Source: Dyella acidiphila (GTDB lineage: Bacteria; Pseudomonadota; Gammaproteobacteria; Xanthomonadales; Rhodanobacteraceae). From it: a stretch of 64,000 nt of DNA. The stretch spans positions 248,001 to 312,000 of the forward strand of contig NZ_JACZZA010000003.1 in assembly GCF_014863405.1 (NCBI RefSeq), written 5' to 3'. A model generated the notes under the pieces. That model searched no databases. It worked only from the letters and a program-made list of their open reading frames with translations, and was not told the DNA's origin. Made by a program: the position numbers and the translations under genes. Positions 1 to 7,002 of the stretch are shown piece by piece (the first letter of the stretch is position 1; the number at the start of each line of letters is the position of its first letter).

Positions 1-751
1 TGCCCACCGCATAGCCGGTGCGCGCGAAGTTCATGAAGTCGTAGTAGCGCACCTGCGCGTTGAGGCCGCCCTTGGTGTAGCTGGTGCCGCCTTCCCAGGT
101 GCCCGGGTCGCTGCGCGTATCGAGCGGCAGCGAGCCGTTGTTGCCGTACATCGAATCGCCGTCGTATTTGGACGGGTAATACAGGTTGTCCGGATACATG
201 CCGTAGGAAGTGCGGCTTTTCCAGCTGTATTCGCGCAAGGCGAACAGCTTCCAGCCGGCGACCGGCGTGAGCTGCAGCAACAATGCGTTGTAGGAGGAGG
301 GGATGATGCGCGAATCGTTATTGCCCATCCACGGATCGTCGACCAGGTATTGATAGCCGCCGCGGAACAGGAACATGCCCTGCTGGTATTGCAGGTAAGC
401 CTGACTGAAGGCGCCGATGGAATTGTTCGGGCCGGCCAGGGTGGTGTCGATCTTGGCGGTGTTGTCCGAATGCGTGCCCAGCGAATTGACGGTGACGAAC
501 GAGCCGCCGATGCTGAAGCCGCCGAAGAACGTGCCGGTCTGCGCATTGATCAGTGCGCCCAGCGAAAACGCGCTGGCGTTCGGCGTGGTCTTGCTGTCGT
601 ACAAACGGTTGAAGTTGTACAGGCGCAGGTCGCCGTCGACGTGGCCGTTGGTGAAGATGTTATCCAAGCCATAGTCGTCATCCGCATGCGCGGCGAAGCT
701 GCCGGCCATCAGGCCGAAGGCAGCGGTGGCAACGATCCAGTGCTTCAACAT
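1..751 (-). CDS. OprD-like outer membrane porin, N-terminal part (runs off left edge)
   Basis: An open frame begins at an ATG at 751 and stays open to the window edge, giving about 250 residues. It opens with a signal peptide (MLKHWIVATAAFGLMAGS, cleavage probably after AHA). An aromatic, Gly-rich beta-strand pattern follows, and the segment GDLRLYNFNRLYD is the usual opening strand of OprD-superfamily porins. Such porins are outer-membrane channels for small organic solutes; the substrate cannot be read from this fragment. The C-terminal half, including the terminal aromatic residue of the last strand, lies outside the window. The family call rests on the opening strands and the composition, so a different 16- or 18-strand porin family remains possible. 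Confidence 0.7.
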   Translation of the reverse strand, partial: MLKHWIVATAAFGLMAGSFAAHADDDYGLDNIFTNGHVDGDLRLYNFNRLYDSKTTPNASAFSLGALINAQTGTFFGGFSIGGSFVTVNSLGTHSDNTAKIDTTLAGPNNSIGAFSQAYLQYQQGMFLFRGGYQYLVDDPWMGNNDSRIIPSSYNALLLQLTPVAGWKLFALREYSWKSRTSYGMYPDNLYYPSKYDGDSMYGNNGSLPLDTRSDPGTWEGGTSYTKGGLNAQVRYYDFMNFARTGYAVG

Positions 752-813
752 GCAGGCTCTCCGGGTGAAGGGATGGCGTATCGCGTTGATGGTGTGAAGC
801 AATTCAATGGCGA

Positions 814-1380
814 TCAGGGTGTTGCAGCGCTGCGTGTGACCTCGATGGTGGTGACGCTATGGATCCAGCGGGCCGGCCGCTTGTCGCCAGGTACGACCAG
901 GCGGAACGGACCGTTCTTGCTGAGTGGCTGGCCGTCCTGCGTATCGGCCAGCAGCACCTGCTCGTTGCCCAGCAGCGGGTCGAGTTCGCCGAGGCTGAAC
1001 ACCACCTGGTAATGGTCGGCAGCGCTGACACGCACCACGGTGCTCATGCTTTTTCCGCGCAGTTGTTCCCCGCTTACGGCGCCGGCACGTTGCAGTACTT
1101 CTTCCAGCGTTACGCCTTGCCAGTGCGTCGCCGGTTCGTGGTGGATCGCGGCGGTATCGATACTGGTGCGCGGCATGGCGGCGAGCGCGCTGCGGTCCAG
1201 CGTAAGCGGCGGCTTGCCATCGACCAGCACGCGGATCGTCGATGCTGCGGGTGGGGTGGTCTGTGCCTGGGCGGGATGGGCTATCAGAACGAAACAGCCC
1301 AGCAGCAGGGCTGCGCCTGCGATTTGCACATGTACGCCGAGCCATCGCCGGATCAGGCGATATCCGTTATCGAGCAGCAT
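814..1380 (-). CDS. Small periplasmic molybdopterin-fold oxidoreductase-like protein
   Basis: A 188-residue protein with an N-terminal hydrophobic export signal (about residues 17-40, ending in AQAQ). The mature part resembles the oxidoreductase molybdopterin-binding fold: a GVTLEEVLQRAG segment, then LDPLLGNEQVLLADTQDG and the closing GPFRLVVPGDKRPARW motif. The mature protein contains no cysteine, so the cysteine that ligates molybdenum in YedY/sulfite-oxidase enzymes is absent. It may therefore bind cofactor differently or be non-catalytic. The frame can be extended to a TTG at 1395, but the ATG at 1380 follows a GGGGAAAAG stretch and is preferred. It lies directly downstream of modE, and its promoter region carries a ModE-like box. 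That context, rather than the active site, suggests a molybdenum connection. Confidence 0.7.
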   Translation of the reverse strand: MLLDNGYRLIRRWLGVHVQIAGAALLLGCFVLIAHPAQAQTTPPAASTIRVLVDGKPPLTLDRSALAAMPRTSIDTAAIHHEPATHWQGVTLEEVLQRAGAVSGEQLRGKSMSTVVRVSAADHYQVVFSLGELDPLLGNEQVLLADTQDGQPLSKNGPFRLVVPGDKRPARWIHSVTTIEVTRSAATP

Positions 1381-1406
1381 CTGGCTTTTCCCCAACGCCC
1401 GGTAGG

Positions 1407-1430
1407 CGCTATTACATGGAGTATATGACG
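1407..1430 (-). promoter_or_regulatory. Candidate ModE box overlapping the -10 of the molybdopterin-fold gene
   Basis: On the plus strand the left half is CGCTATTAC and the right half is TATATGACG, separated by 6 bases. The E. coli ModE operator has the form CGnTATATA-N6-8-TATATAnCG. The right half matches 8 of 9 positions and the left half keeps CGnTAT. Read on the minus strand, the same bases contain TATACT, a good -10 about 40 bases before the start codon at 1380. Bound ModE would therefore occlude the promoter. Assignment rests on motif similarity and on modE being the adjacent gene. Confidence 0.55.
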
Positions 1431-1459
1431 GGGTGGGGCTAACGCGCCGTGACGGCAGT

Positions 1460-2254
1460 TCAGCGGCTTGTGCCGAGGATCACACTGGAGGCTTTCACGA
1501 TCGCCAGCACCGGCGTGCCTTCGGCCAAGCCCAGCGCGGTGGCGCTTTCGGCGGTGATGATGGCGCCCATGGTGCTGCCGCCGGCCAGGCGGATACGCAC
1601 GTCGGCATTGACCGGCCCGAGCGTCACCTGAGTGACGTTGCCCGGGAACTGGTTGCGTGCCGACAGGCGCAGTCCTTCGTCGGGCAGGCCGACCAGCACC
1701 GAGGAGGCCTTGATCAAGGCGATTGCCTCGCTACCCACTTCCAGCCCCAGATCCTGGGTGCTTTCGCTGGTAAGCGTGGCCACTACGTGTTCGCCGCCGG
1801 GCAGGGCGAGTTCCACCGTGTCATTGACCACGCCCTTGTGGATGGTCACTACCCGGCCGGCAAACTGGTTGCGCGCGCTGGTGCGGAACATAAGGCTCCT
1901 TAGCAGCCGGATATCGCTGGCCGAGGCATCGGCCAGGGTTTCAAATTGCGCCAGGAAACGGCGATGCACTTCTTCCAGTGCGGCAAACGCCTCGATCAGT
2001 TGCTGTCCGCGTTCGGTCAGGCGCGTGCCGCCGCCGCCCTTGCCGCCGGCCACACGCACCACCAGCGGCTGGTCGGCCAGATTGTTCATCGCGTCGATGA
2101 CGTCCCAGGCACCCTTGTAGCTCATGCCGACCGCGCGTGCGGCGGCGGTGATCGAGCCGGTTTCGCCGATTTTCGCCAGTAGGGCGATCCGGTCGGCGCC
2201 GCCCAGGGTCTGGTCGCCGGATTGCAGCGAAAGCATGCCTTTCAGCTTGAACAT
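1460..2254 (-). CDS. modE: Molybdate-responsive transcriptional regulator ModE
   Basis: A 264-residue regulator with the full ModE architecture. The N-terminal winged helix (about residues 15-115) includes GSITAAARAVGMSYKGAWDVID and the wing GGKGGGGTRLTERGQ. Two tandem molybdate-binding Mop domains follow (about 124-190 and 197-262). Each opens with SARNQF and closes with IKASSV or VKASSV. ModE dimers bind molybdate or tungstate in the di-Mop region and then repress molybdate-uptake genes or activate molybdoenzyme genes. No modABC transporter lies nearby. The only neighbour with an apparent ModE site is the downstream molybdopterin-fold gene, in the same orientation. Length and domain order are normal for the family. 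Confidence 0.93.
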   Translation of the reverse strand: MFKLKGMLSLQSGDQTLGGADRIALLAKIGETGSITAAARAVGMSYKGAWDVIDAMNNLADQPLVVRVAGGKGGGGTRLTERGQQLIEAFAALEEVHRRFLAQFETLADASASDIRLLRSLMFRTSARNQFAGRVVTIHKGVVNDTVELALPGGEHVVATLTSESTQDLGLEVGSEAIALIKASSVLVGLPDEGLRLSARNQFPGNVTQVTLGPVNADVRIRLAGGSTMGAIITAESATALGLAEGTPVLAIVKASSVILGTSR

Positions 2255-2335
2255 GATGCGCCCGAACTGTCGGCTGAGGACCGGGCGAGTCTAACTAAAT
2301 ACGAGTTGGCAATCTGTGCCTTGACCACAGCATGC

Positions 2336-2373
2336 CGCGCTGTCATTCCGGCCTTTGCCGGAATGACAGCGCG
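2336..2373. repeat. Perfect intergenic hairpin of the GTCATTCCGGC family
   Basis: Two 17-base arms (CGCGCTGTCATTCCGGC and its exact reverse complement) are separated by CTTT. The element lies between two genes of the same orientation, the HMG-CoA synthase-like gene and modE. No T-run follows on either strand, so it is a REP-like palindrome more than an intrinsic terminator. A degenerate relative lies at 32543-32585 and a larger composite one at 45242-45337. Confidence 0.75.
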
Positions 2374-2414
2374 ATAGATGTTGGTCTATTCGCGAGAGGT
2401 ACCGATATCCGGAA

Positions 2415-3920
2415 TCAGGGCACGAACTCGTAGTAGTCCACGCCCAGATCCTGGAACGTCGCCTCATAGGTGCTGCCGGTACGGGCGATGCGGAACTGGT
2501 CGCGCGGCGGCACATCCAGTTCGATGTGCTTGCCATCGTGCAGCCCTTCGTACTGCTGCTGGGTCAGGTCGGCGGCTGCGGCCAGCGACTGGCGGAAACC
2601 GATCTTGCCGGCGGCTTCGCGCCAATGCGGCACCACCTTCAGCGGAATCGCTTCGGAAGCGTCGCCGCTGCCGTAGCCGATCGCGTAGAGGCGCGCATTG
2701 GCCAGCTCGACCTGGTCTTCCAGCGCCTGCTCGAAACCGGCGGCGATCCAGGCCGGCAGGGCGGCGGTGTAGAGATTGCCCAGTTCCATCGCCCAGTCGG
2801 TGCCGAGCTTCACGCGCTCGGCCAGCAGTTGTTGGAACGCCGGGCTCTTGCGCACCACACCCGAGAGTTTGGTGGTGAGCGGATGCGGTTCCTGCGCGGC
2901 ATCGGCGCCGGCACCCAGGCGTACGAATTCGCCGAACAGGTCCGGCTTGTTGGCACACTCGGCCACCACGCCTTCGGCCGATACGCCGGCCTGTTCGCAC
3001 AGCGCCTGGAATGCCGCATTCGGCTGCGGCGCGCGGGCCAGTGCACGCGCATAGATAAAGGCCAGCGCCTGCAGCGGCATCATGTGGTACGGGCGATGGA
3101 AGAACAGACCGTCCGCGCCGTTGATGAAGTCCATGTCGGAGATGCCCAGGCGGGCGAGCATCGCGTCTACCGCTTCGCCGGTTTCGTCGAGGTAGGCGAA
3201 GGTGGAGTATTTGCCGCTGAATACCGGGAAATCGTGCGCGCGCTTGCTGCGCTGGCCGTAGTCCTGGTCGAAGTGGCGCGAGAACGGCTTGCGGAAATCC
3301 GGGCCGCGGTAATCCGAGGCGCTGCCGGCATGGGCCAGGTCCACCTCGAACAGCTTGGGCTCCGCTTCCACCAGCATCGCCACTGCACCGGCGCCCTGGG
3401 TCTGCTCGCCGCTGGAGCCGCGCTCGTACTCGGCGATGTCGCTGCACACCACAATGGCCTGCTTGCCCTTGGCGTCGAACGCCACGTAGCGCAGCGCGCT
3501 CTTCAGGGCGTACACGCCGCCGAGGCAGGCGTGCTTGAACTCGGGCACTTCCAACTGGCGAGACAGGCGCGGCAGGCCCAGGCGTTCCAGTTCGCGATCG
3601 ACCATGCCGCGCACGATCACGGCGCCGGCCGAGTTGTCCTTGCTGCTCTCGGTGCCCAGCGCAAGCTGGCCGACGTTGCGCGGATCGATGTTGTACTGGC
3701 GGATCAGCCGCAGCACAGCCGTGGCGGCCATGGTGTAGGCGTCTTCATACGGCGCCGGGCGGCGGAAGCTGCGGCCGACCACGGCTTGCACCTTGTCCCA
3801 GGAGTTGCCGGTCCAGGTGCACCAGTCCTGCAGGGGGATGCGCGGCTGGGGGACATACAGGCTCATGCCGCTCACGCCAGGATTACGCTGCTGTGCTGCC
3901 GTCTCGTTCGCTGTGTTCAA
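2415..3920 (-). CDS. Hydroxymethylglutaryl-CoA synthase family protein
   Basis: About 501 residues with the thiolase-like fold of HMG-CoA synthases, which condense acetyl-CoA with acetoacetyl-CoA. The three catalytic residues of bacterial MvaS have clear counterparts: Glu in LGTESSKDNSAG (about residue 91), nucleophilic Cys in HACLGGVYALKSA (about 132) and His in FFHRPYHMMP (about 275). The motifs GEQTQGAGA and GNLYTAALPAW also fit. No other mevalonate-pathway gene is present in the window, so the product may be a specialised beta-branching or degradative activity and not isoprenoids. The start is taken as TTG at 3920, preceded by GAGG at 10 bases. The frame stays open to a GTG at 3983 with no good ribosome site. 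The MSLYVPQPR segment further in is where family similarity begins. Confidence 0.82.
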   Translation of the reverse strand: MNTANETAAQQRNPGVSGMSLYVPQPRIPLQDWCTWTGNSWDKVQAVVGRSFRRPAPYEDAYTMAATAVLRLIRQYNIDPRNVGQLALGTESSKDNSAGAVIVRGMVDRELERLGLPRLSRQLEVPEFKHACLGGVYALKSALRYVAFDAKGKQAIVVCSDIAEYERGSSGEQTQGAGAVAMLVEAEPKLFEVDLAHAGSASDYRGPDFRKPFSRHFDQDYGQRSKRAHDFPVFSGKYSTFAYLDETGEAVDAMLARLGISDMDFINGADGLFFHRPYHMMPLQALAFIYARALARAPQPNAAFQALCEQAGVSAEGVVAECANKPDLFGEFVRLGAGADAAQEPHPLTTKLSGVVRKSPAFQQLLAERVKLGTDWAMELGNLYTAALPAWIAAGFEQALEDQVELANARLYAIGYGSGDASEAIPLKVVPHWREAAGKIGFRQSLAAAADLTQQQYEGLHDGKHIELDVPPRDQFRIARTGSTYEATFQDLGVDYYEFVP

Positions 3921-4186
3921 AACCTGTGTTCCTCGGTGATTTGCTGGGGGCAAAGCCGGCGTCACGATAGCCGAAGCCTGCACGCACGGGCATGCATGGT
4001 GGGGTGGCCATGGTTGAGCGCGTCGTATGCCGGAATCAGGGGCCGCCTGCGGTCGCTGAAGAGCCGTCCATAACGGGGACCCATGCGGTGCGCCCTGCCG
4101 GAACTACAGGATTTTAACTCTTCTTTCCCCGAGGGGCGACTGCCGGTGTCGCGGTGCAGGTGTTTGCTTTGGCAATATTTGTAGGT

Positions 4187-4202
4187 AGTTACGCATGTAA
4201 CT
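4187..4202. promoter_or_regulatory. Inverted repeat upstream of higBA
   Basis: AGTTAC and GTAACT form perfect 6-base arms around a GCAT spacer. It lies about 50 bases upstream of the likely higBA promoter in an AT-rich stretch. A regulator-binding site is plausible, but its ligand protein is unknown. Confidence 0.35.
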
Positions 4203-4242
4203 GATGGTTTCTTGTTGGGTTCGCCTAGCTTGGCTTGTTGTT

Positions 4243-4261
4243 TATCGATAAGCGATATACG
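4243..4261 (+). promoter_or_regulatory. Candidate HigA operator and -10 region
   Basis: TATCG-ATAAG-CGATA is an inverted repeat (4243-4257) whose right arm runs into TATACG (4256-4261), a plausible -10 element about 50 bases before the higB start. Antitoxins of the HigA type commonly repress their own operon by binding palindromes over the promoter. The location fits this, but no clear -35 was found. Confidence 0.4.
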
Positions 4262-4308
4262 ATGGCGACGCGACTTAATTTTTACGCGTTGCCAGAGAAG
4301 GCGGCCTG

Positions 4309-4587
4309 ATGATCAAGACCTTTGCGGATAGGGATACCGCAGCCCTGTTTGATCGAACACGTGTGCGCCGCTGGATGAATATTGAACAGGTGGCGCGCCG
4401 AAAGCTGGAACAGCTGGACGCCGCGGCCACCCTGGATTTCTTGCGTAGTCCGCCTGGAAATCGGCTAGAAGCACTGAAAGGCAATCGCGAAGGGCAGTAC
4501 AGCATTCGCATCAACGAACAGTTTCGCCTTTGTTTCCATTGGCGAGGCTGTGATGCATACGACGTCGAAATTATTGATTACCACTGA
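4309..4587 (+). CDS. higB: HigB-type mRNA-interferase toxin (RelE superfamily)
   Basis: A 92-residue basic protein matching the HigB family of ribosome-dependent mRNA endonucleases. It opens MIKTFADRDTAALFD, continues with KLEQLDAAATLDFLRSPPGNRLEALKG, and ends with the YSIRINEQFRLCFHW core strand and a DVEIIDYH tail, all typical of HigB. It is the first gene of a two-gene operon. The toxin precedes the antitoxin, the gene order characteristic of higBA and the reverse of relBE. AGAAGG lies just upstream of the ATG. Length is normal and no frame damage is visible, so it should be active. Confidence 0.9.
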   Translation: MIKTFADRDTAALFDRTRVRRWMNIEQVARRKLEQLDAAATLDFLRSPPGNRLEALKGNREGQYSIRINEQFRLCFHWRGCDAYDVEIIDYH

Positions 4588-4608
4588 TGGAGCATGGAGC
4601 AGGCATTT

Positions 4609-4902
4609 ATGTCCAAGAAGCTGGCACCGATCCATCCGGGCGAAATCCTGCGCGAAGAATTCATGCTGCCGGCAGGTCTATCTGCCAATGCCCTGGCCCA
4701 GGAACTGGGCGTTACGGCGGCGCGGATCAACGAGATTGTGCGGGAAAAGCGCGGTATCACGGCGGACACCGCGCTGCGCCTGGCGCGGTTCTTCGGTACT
4801 GACGCGCAGAGCTGGCTGAATTTGCAGATGCGTTATGAGTTGCTGATGGCACAAGATGCCATCGGCGACGAGCTGAAACAAATTCGTCCGCGCGCCGCCT
4901 AG
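4609..4902 (+). CDS. higA: HigA-type antitoxin (XRE helix-turn-helix)
   Basis: A 97-residue antitoxin with the family signature LAPIHPGEILREEF at its N-terminus. An XRE helix-turn-helix follows (about residues 20-75), including GLSANALAQELGVTAARINEIV and FFGTDAQSWLNLQ. HigA neutralises HigB by direct binding and usually autoregulates the pair. Two in-frame ATGs exist. The one at 4609 has GGAG at 9 bases and yields the usual MSKKLAPIHPG start, while the one at 4594 has GGAG only 1 base away, so 4609 is preferred. It follows higB by 21 bases and runs toward the convergent glucosidase gene, 18 bases away. Confidence 0.9.
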   Translation: MSKKLAPIHPGEILREEFMLPAGLSANALAQELGVTAARINEIVREKRGITADTALRLARFFGTDAQSWLNLQMRYELLMAQDAIGDELKQIRPRAA

Positions 4903-4920
4903 ACAGGCAAATAGGTTTAT

Positions 4921-6537
4921 TTACTTCAGGCGGGCGAACAGTACGCCATGTCCCGGCAGCCGTACCTGACCGTCGGCCAGTGTCCCTTGCTGCAACCCAT
5001 GGCCGTCAAGCAATTCCGCAGCTGCCATGCCGGGTAAATCCAGCGACTGCGGCTGCTTGCCAAGATTGAACACGGCCAGCACTTGTTCGCTCGCATGGCT
5101 GCGCACAAAGGCGAGCACCGGCTCGGGCGCGTCGAGAAAACGAATCGTGCCTTCGCGCAGCGCTGGCTGTGCGGCGCGCCATTGCATAAAGCGGCGGAAG
5201 CCGTGCAGTACCGAATCGGGATCGGCTTCCTGGTGCGCAACGGCCAGCGACTTGTGCGCCTCGTCGATCGGCAGCCACGGCATGGCGCGGCTGAAGCCGG
5301 CGTAGTCGCTGGCATCCCACGGCATCGGCGTGCGGCAGCCGTCGCGTCCCTTGAAGTTCGGCCAGAAGGTGATGCCGTAGGGATCGCGCAAGGCTTCGAA
5401 CGGTACCTCCGCTTCGGTCAGGCCCAGCTCTTCGCCCTGGTATACGCATACCGAGCCGCGCAGCGAGCACAGCATGGCGGTGAGCACGTTGGCCAGCTTC
5501 GGCGTGGCATTGCCGTTGCCCCAGCGGGTGAGCACGCGTTCCACGTCGTGATTGGAGATTGCCCAGCACGGCCAGCCCTGGTCCATCTGTGCTTCGAGCT
5601 GCTCCACCGTGTGGCGGATATACGCGGCGCTGAATTCGCTGCTCAGCAATTCGAAGCTGTAGCCCATGTGCAGGCGCTGGCCGCGAGTGTATTCGGCCAT
5701 CGTGGCGAGCGAATCTTCAGAAGAGATTTCACCCAGCGTTACCGCGTTGGGATAGCGATCCAGCAGCGCCCGCAATTCTTCGAGAAAGGCGAGATTTTCC
5801 GGCTGCGTATTGTTGTAATAGTGGTACTGGAACGCATACGGATTGTCCGGACTGAAACCGCGACCGACCCGCATTTCCTTGGGTTTGGGCGGGTTGTCGC
5901 GCAGCTCGCGGTCGTGATAGCAGAAGTTGATCGCGTCCAGGCGCAGGCCATCCACGCCTTTGTCCAGCCAGAAACGCACGTCGTCGAGTACGGCTGCGCG
6001 TACTTCCGGATGATGGAAATTCAGATCCGGCTGCGAAGCGAGAAAGTTGTGCAGGTAGTACTGGCCGCGGCGCGGCTCCCATTGCCAGGCCGAACCGCCG
6101 AACAGCGACAGCCAATTATTCGGCGCACTGCCGTCGGGTTTGGCATCGGCCCACACATACCAGTCGGACTTGGGGTTGTCGCGGCTTTCACGGCTTTGCT
6201 TGAACCAGGCGTGCTGGTCGGAGGTGTGGCTGAGCACCTGGTCGATCATCACCTTCAGGCCCAGCGCATGCGCGCGCGCCAGCAGGCGGTCGAAATCGTC
6301 CAGCGTGCCGAACAGCGGGTCGACATCGCGGTAGTCGGCGATGTCATAGCCGAAATCGGCCATCGGCGAGCGGAAGAACGGTGCGACCCAGATCGCGTCC
6401 ACGCCCAGGCTCGCCACATAGTCCAGGCGCTGGATGATACCGGGCAGGTCGCCTACACCGTCGCCGTTGGTGTCGAGAAAGCTGCGTGGATAGATCTGAT
6501 AGATGACGGCACCGCGCCACCAGGATGCTTCAATCAT
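4921..6537 (-). CDS. GH13 alpha-glucosidase, cytoplasmic
   Basis: A 538-residue glycoside hydrolase family 13 enzyme without signal peptide, expected to release glucose from short alpha-glucans in the cytoplasm. It has the (beta/alpha)8 barrel signatures YQIYPRSF and MIDQVLSHTSDQH. Catalytic residues are the nucleophile Asp about 201 in DGLRLDAINF, acid/base Glu about 270 in TLGEISSED and stabilising Asp about 331 in ISNHDVER. A short all-beta C-terminal domain follows. The ATG at 6537 is preceded by GGTGGGG; an upstream GTG at 6549 is less likely. It diverges from the TonB receptor gene, and the intervening region holds two copies of a LacI-type palindrome. The closest known relatives in sequence style are the alpha-glucosidases and oligo-1,6-glucosidases of Xanthomonas sugar loci; linkage preference cannot be read. 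Confidence 0.88.
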   Translation of the reverse strand: MIEASWWRGAVIYQIYPRSFLDTNGDGVGDLPGIIQRLDYVASLGVDAIWVAPFFRSPMADFGYDIADYRDVDPLFGTLDDFDRLLARAHALGLKVMIDQVLSHTSDQHAWFKQSRESRDNPKSDWYVWADAKPDGSAPNNWLSLFGGSAWQWEPRRGQYYLHNFLASQPDLNFHHPEVRAAVLDDVRFWLDKGVDGLRLDAINFCYHDRELRDNPPKPKEMRVGRGFSPDNPYAFQYHYYNNTQPENLAFLEELRALLDRYPNAVTLGEISSEDSLATMAEYTRGQRLHMGYSFELLSSEFSAAYIRHTVEQLEAQMDQGWPCWAISNHDVERVLTRWGNGNATPKLANVLTAMLCSLRGSVCVYQGEELGLTEAEVPFEALRDPYGITFWPNFKGRDGCRTPMPWDASDYAGFSRAMPWLPIDEAHKSLAVAHQEADPDSVLHGFRRFMQWRAAQPALREGTIRFLDAPEPVLAFVRSHASEQVLAVFNLGKQPQSLDLPGMAAAELLDGHGLQQGTLADGQVRLPGHGVLFARLK

Positions 6538-6628
6538 TGAAAACCCCACCTGTGAGCGCAGGAATTCCGTGGTCCTGCGCTGCGAACGGTGTGCAGCTTA
6601 GCCGTGGCCGCAAGGCAATTCGCAGGGC

Positions 6629-6645
6629 CCTGCATACGTATTCAT
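6629..6645. promoter_or_regulatory. LacI-type operator, copy 1
   Basis: CCTGCATACGTATTCAT is the exact reverse complement of the sequence at 6823-6839. The core ATACGTAT is palindromic with a central CG, the usual shape of LacI-family operators, extended as TGCATACG / TGAATACG half-sites. It lies 92 bases upstream of the glucosidase start codon. The probable regulator is the LacI-family protein at 20300-21337, which is inferred from function only. Confidence 0.6.
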
Positions 6646-6822
6646 TCGTGCTGCGGTTGCGTTATGCATGCCGGTGCCGGCCACCGCGGGTGCGTCTGCG
6701 GCGGCTCGCGGCAAGCGCGGAAAACTGCGAGAATTGGCGGTTTTTCGCGTTGCCATCACGGTTACGATGAGGCACGCGGCGGCCTCATGCTGCAATGCGA
6801 TGCGCACGGAAAGGGGCTGGTT

Positions 6823-6839
6823 ATGAATACGTATGCAGG
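6823..6839. promoter_or_regulatory. LacI-type operator, copy 2
   Basis: ATGAATACGTATGCAGG is a 17-base exact inverted copy of 6629-6645, with 177 bases between the two copies. It lies 164 bases upstream of the TonB receptor start. One site near each divergent gene suggests co-regulation, possibly with DNA looping between the sites. Confidence 0.6.
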
Positions 6840-7002
6840 ATGTGGTTTGCGCGGAAATCCGCGCCCTACCATCCGCTTCACGCCGTCGGCATGACCTGTC
6901 GGCGTGCAAGCGGCCGGTGTCTGCGTTGCGCGAAAGAAAAAAAGACGGGCCGCCAGCGATCAGAAAACCAGGCGACTAAATAATTTTGGGGGAGGGGAAC
7001 AC

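Larger units (their letters stand above)
3921..4308. other. Intergenic region upstream of higBA
   Basis: About 390 bases between the divergent HMG-CoA synthase-like gene and higB. The left half shows no gene or obvious signal. The right half (from about 4100) is AT-richer and holds the two inverted repeats listed separately. No tRNA, sRNA terminator or credible ORF was seen. Confidence 0.5.
6538..7002. other. Divergent regulatory region of the alpha-glucan locus
   Basis: About 465 bases separate the divergent glucosidase and TonB receptor genes. The region holds the two operator-like palindromes listed separately and a perfect GCGCGGA-AA-TCCGCGC inverted repeat at 6849-6864. The AT-rich stretch TAAATAATTTTG lies just before the receptor's ribosome-binding site. 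Short open frames here lack ribosome sites and run through the palindromes, so none is called. Confidence 0.6.

Noticed and set aside
6589..6909. Short open frames on both strands between the glucosidase and the TonB receptor
   Set aside because: No ribosome sites, no family resemblance, and they run through the inverted operator copies.
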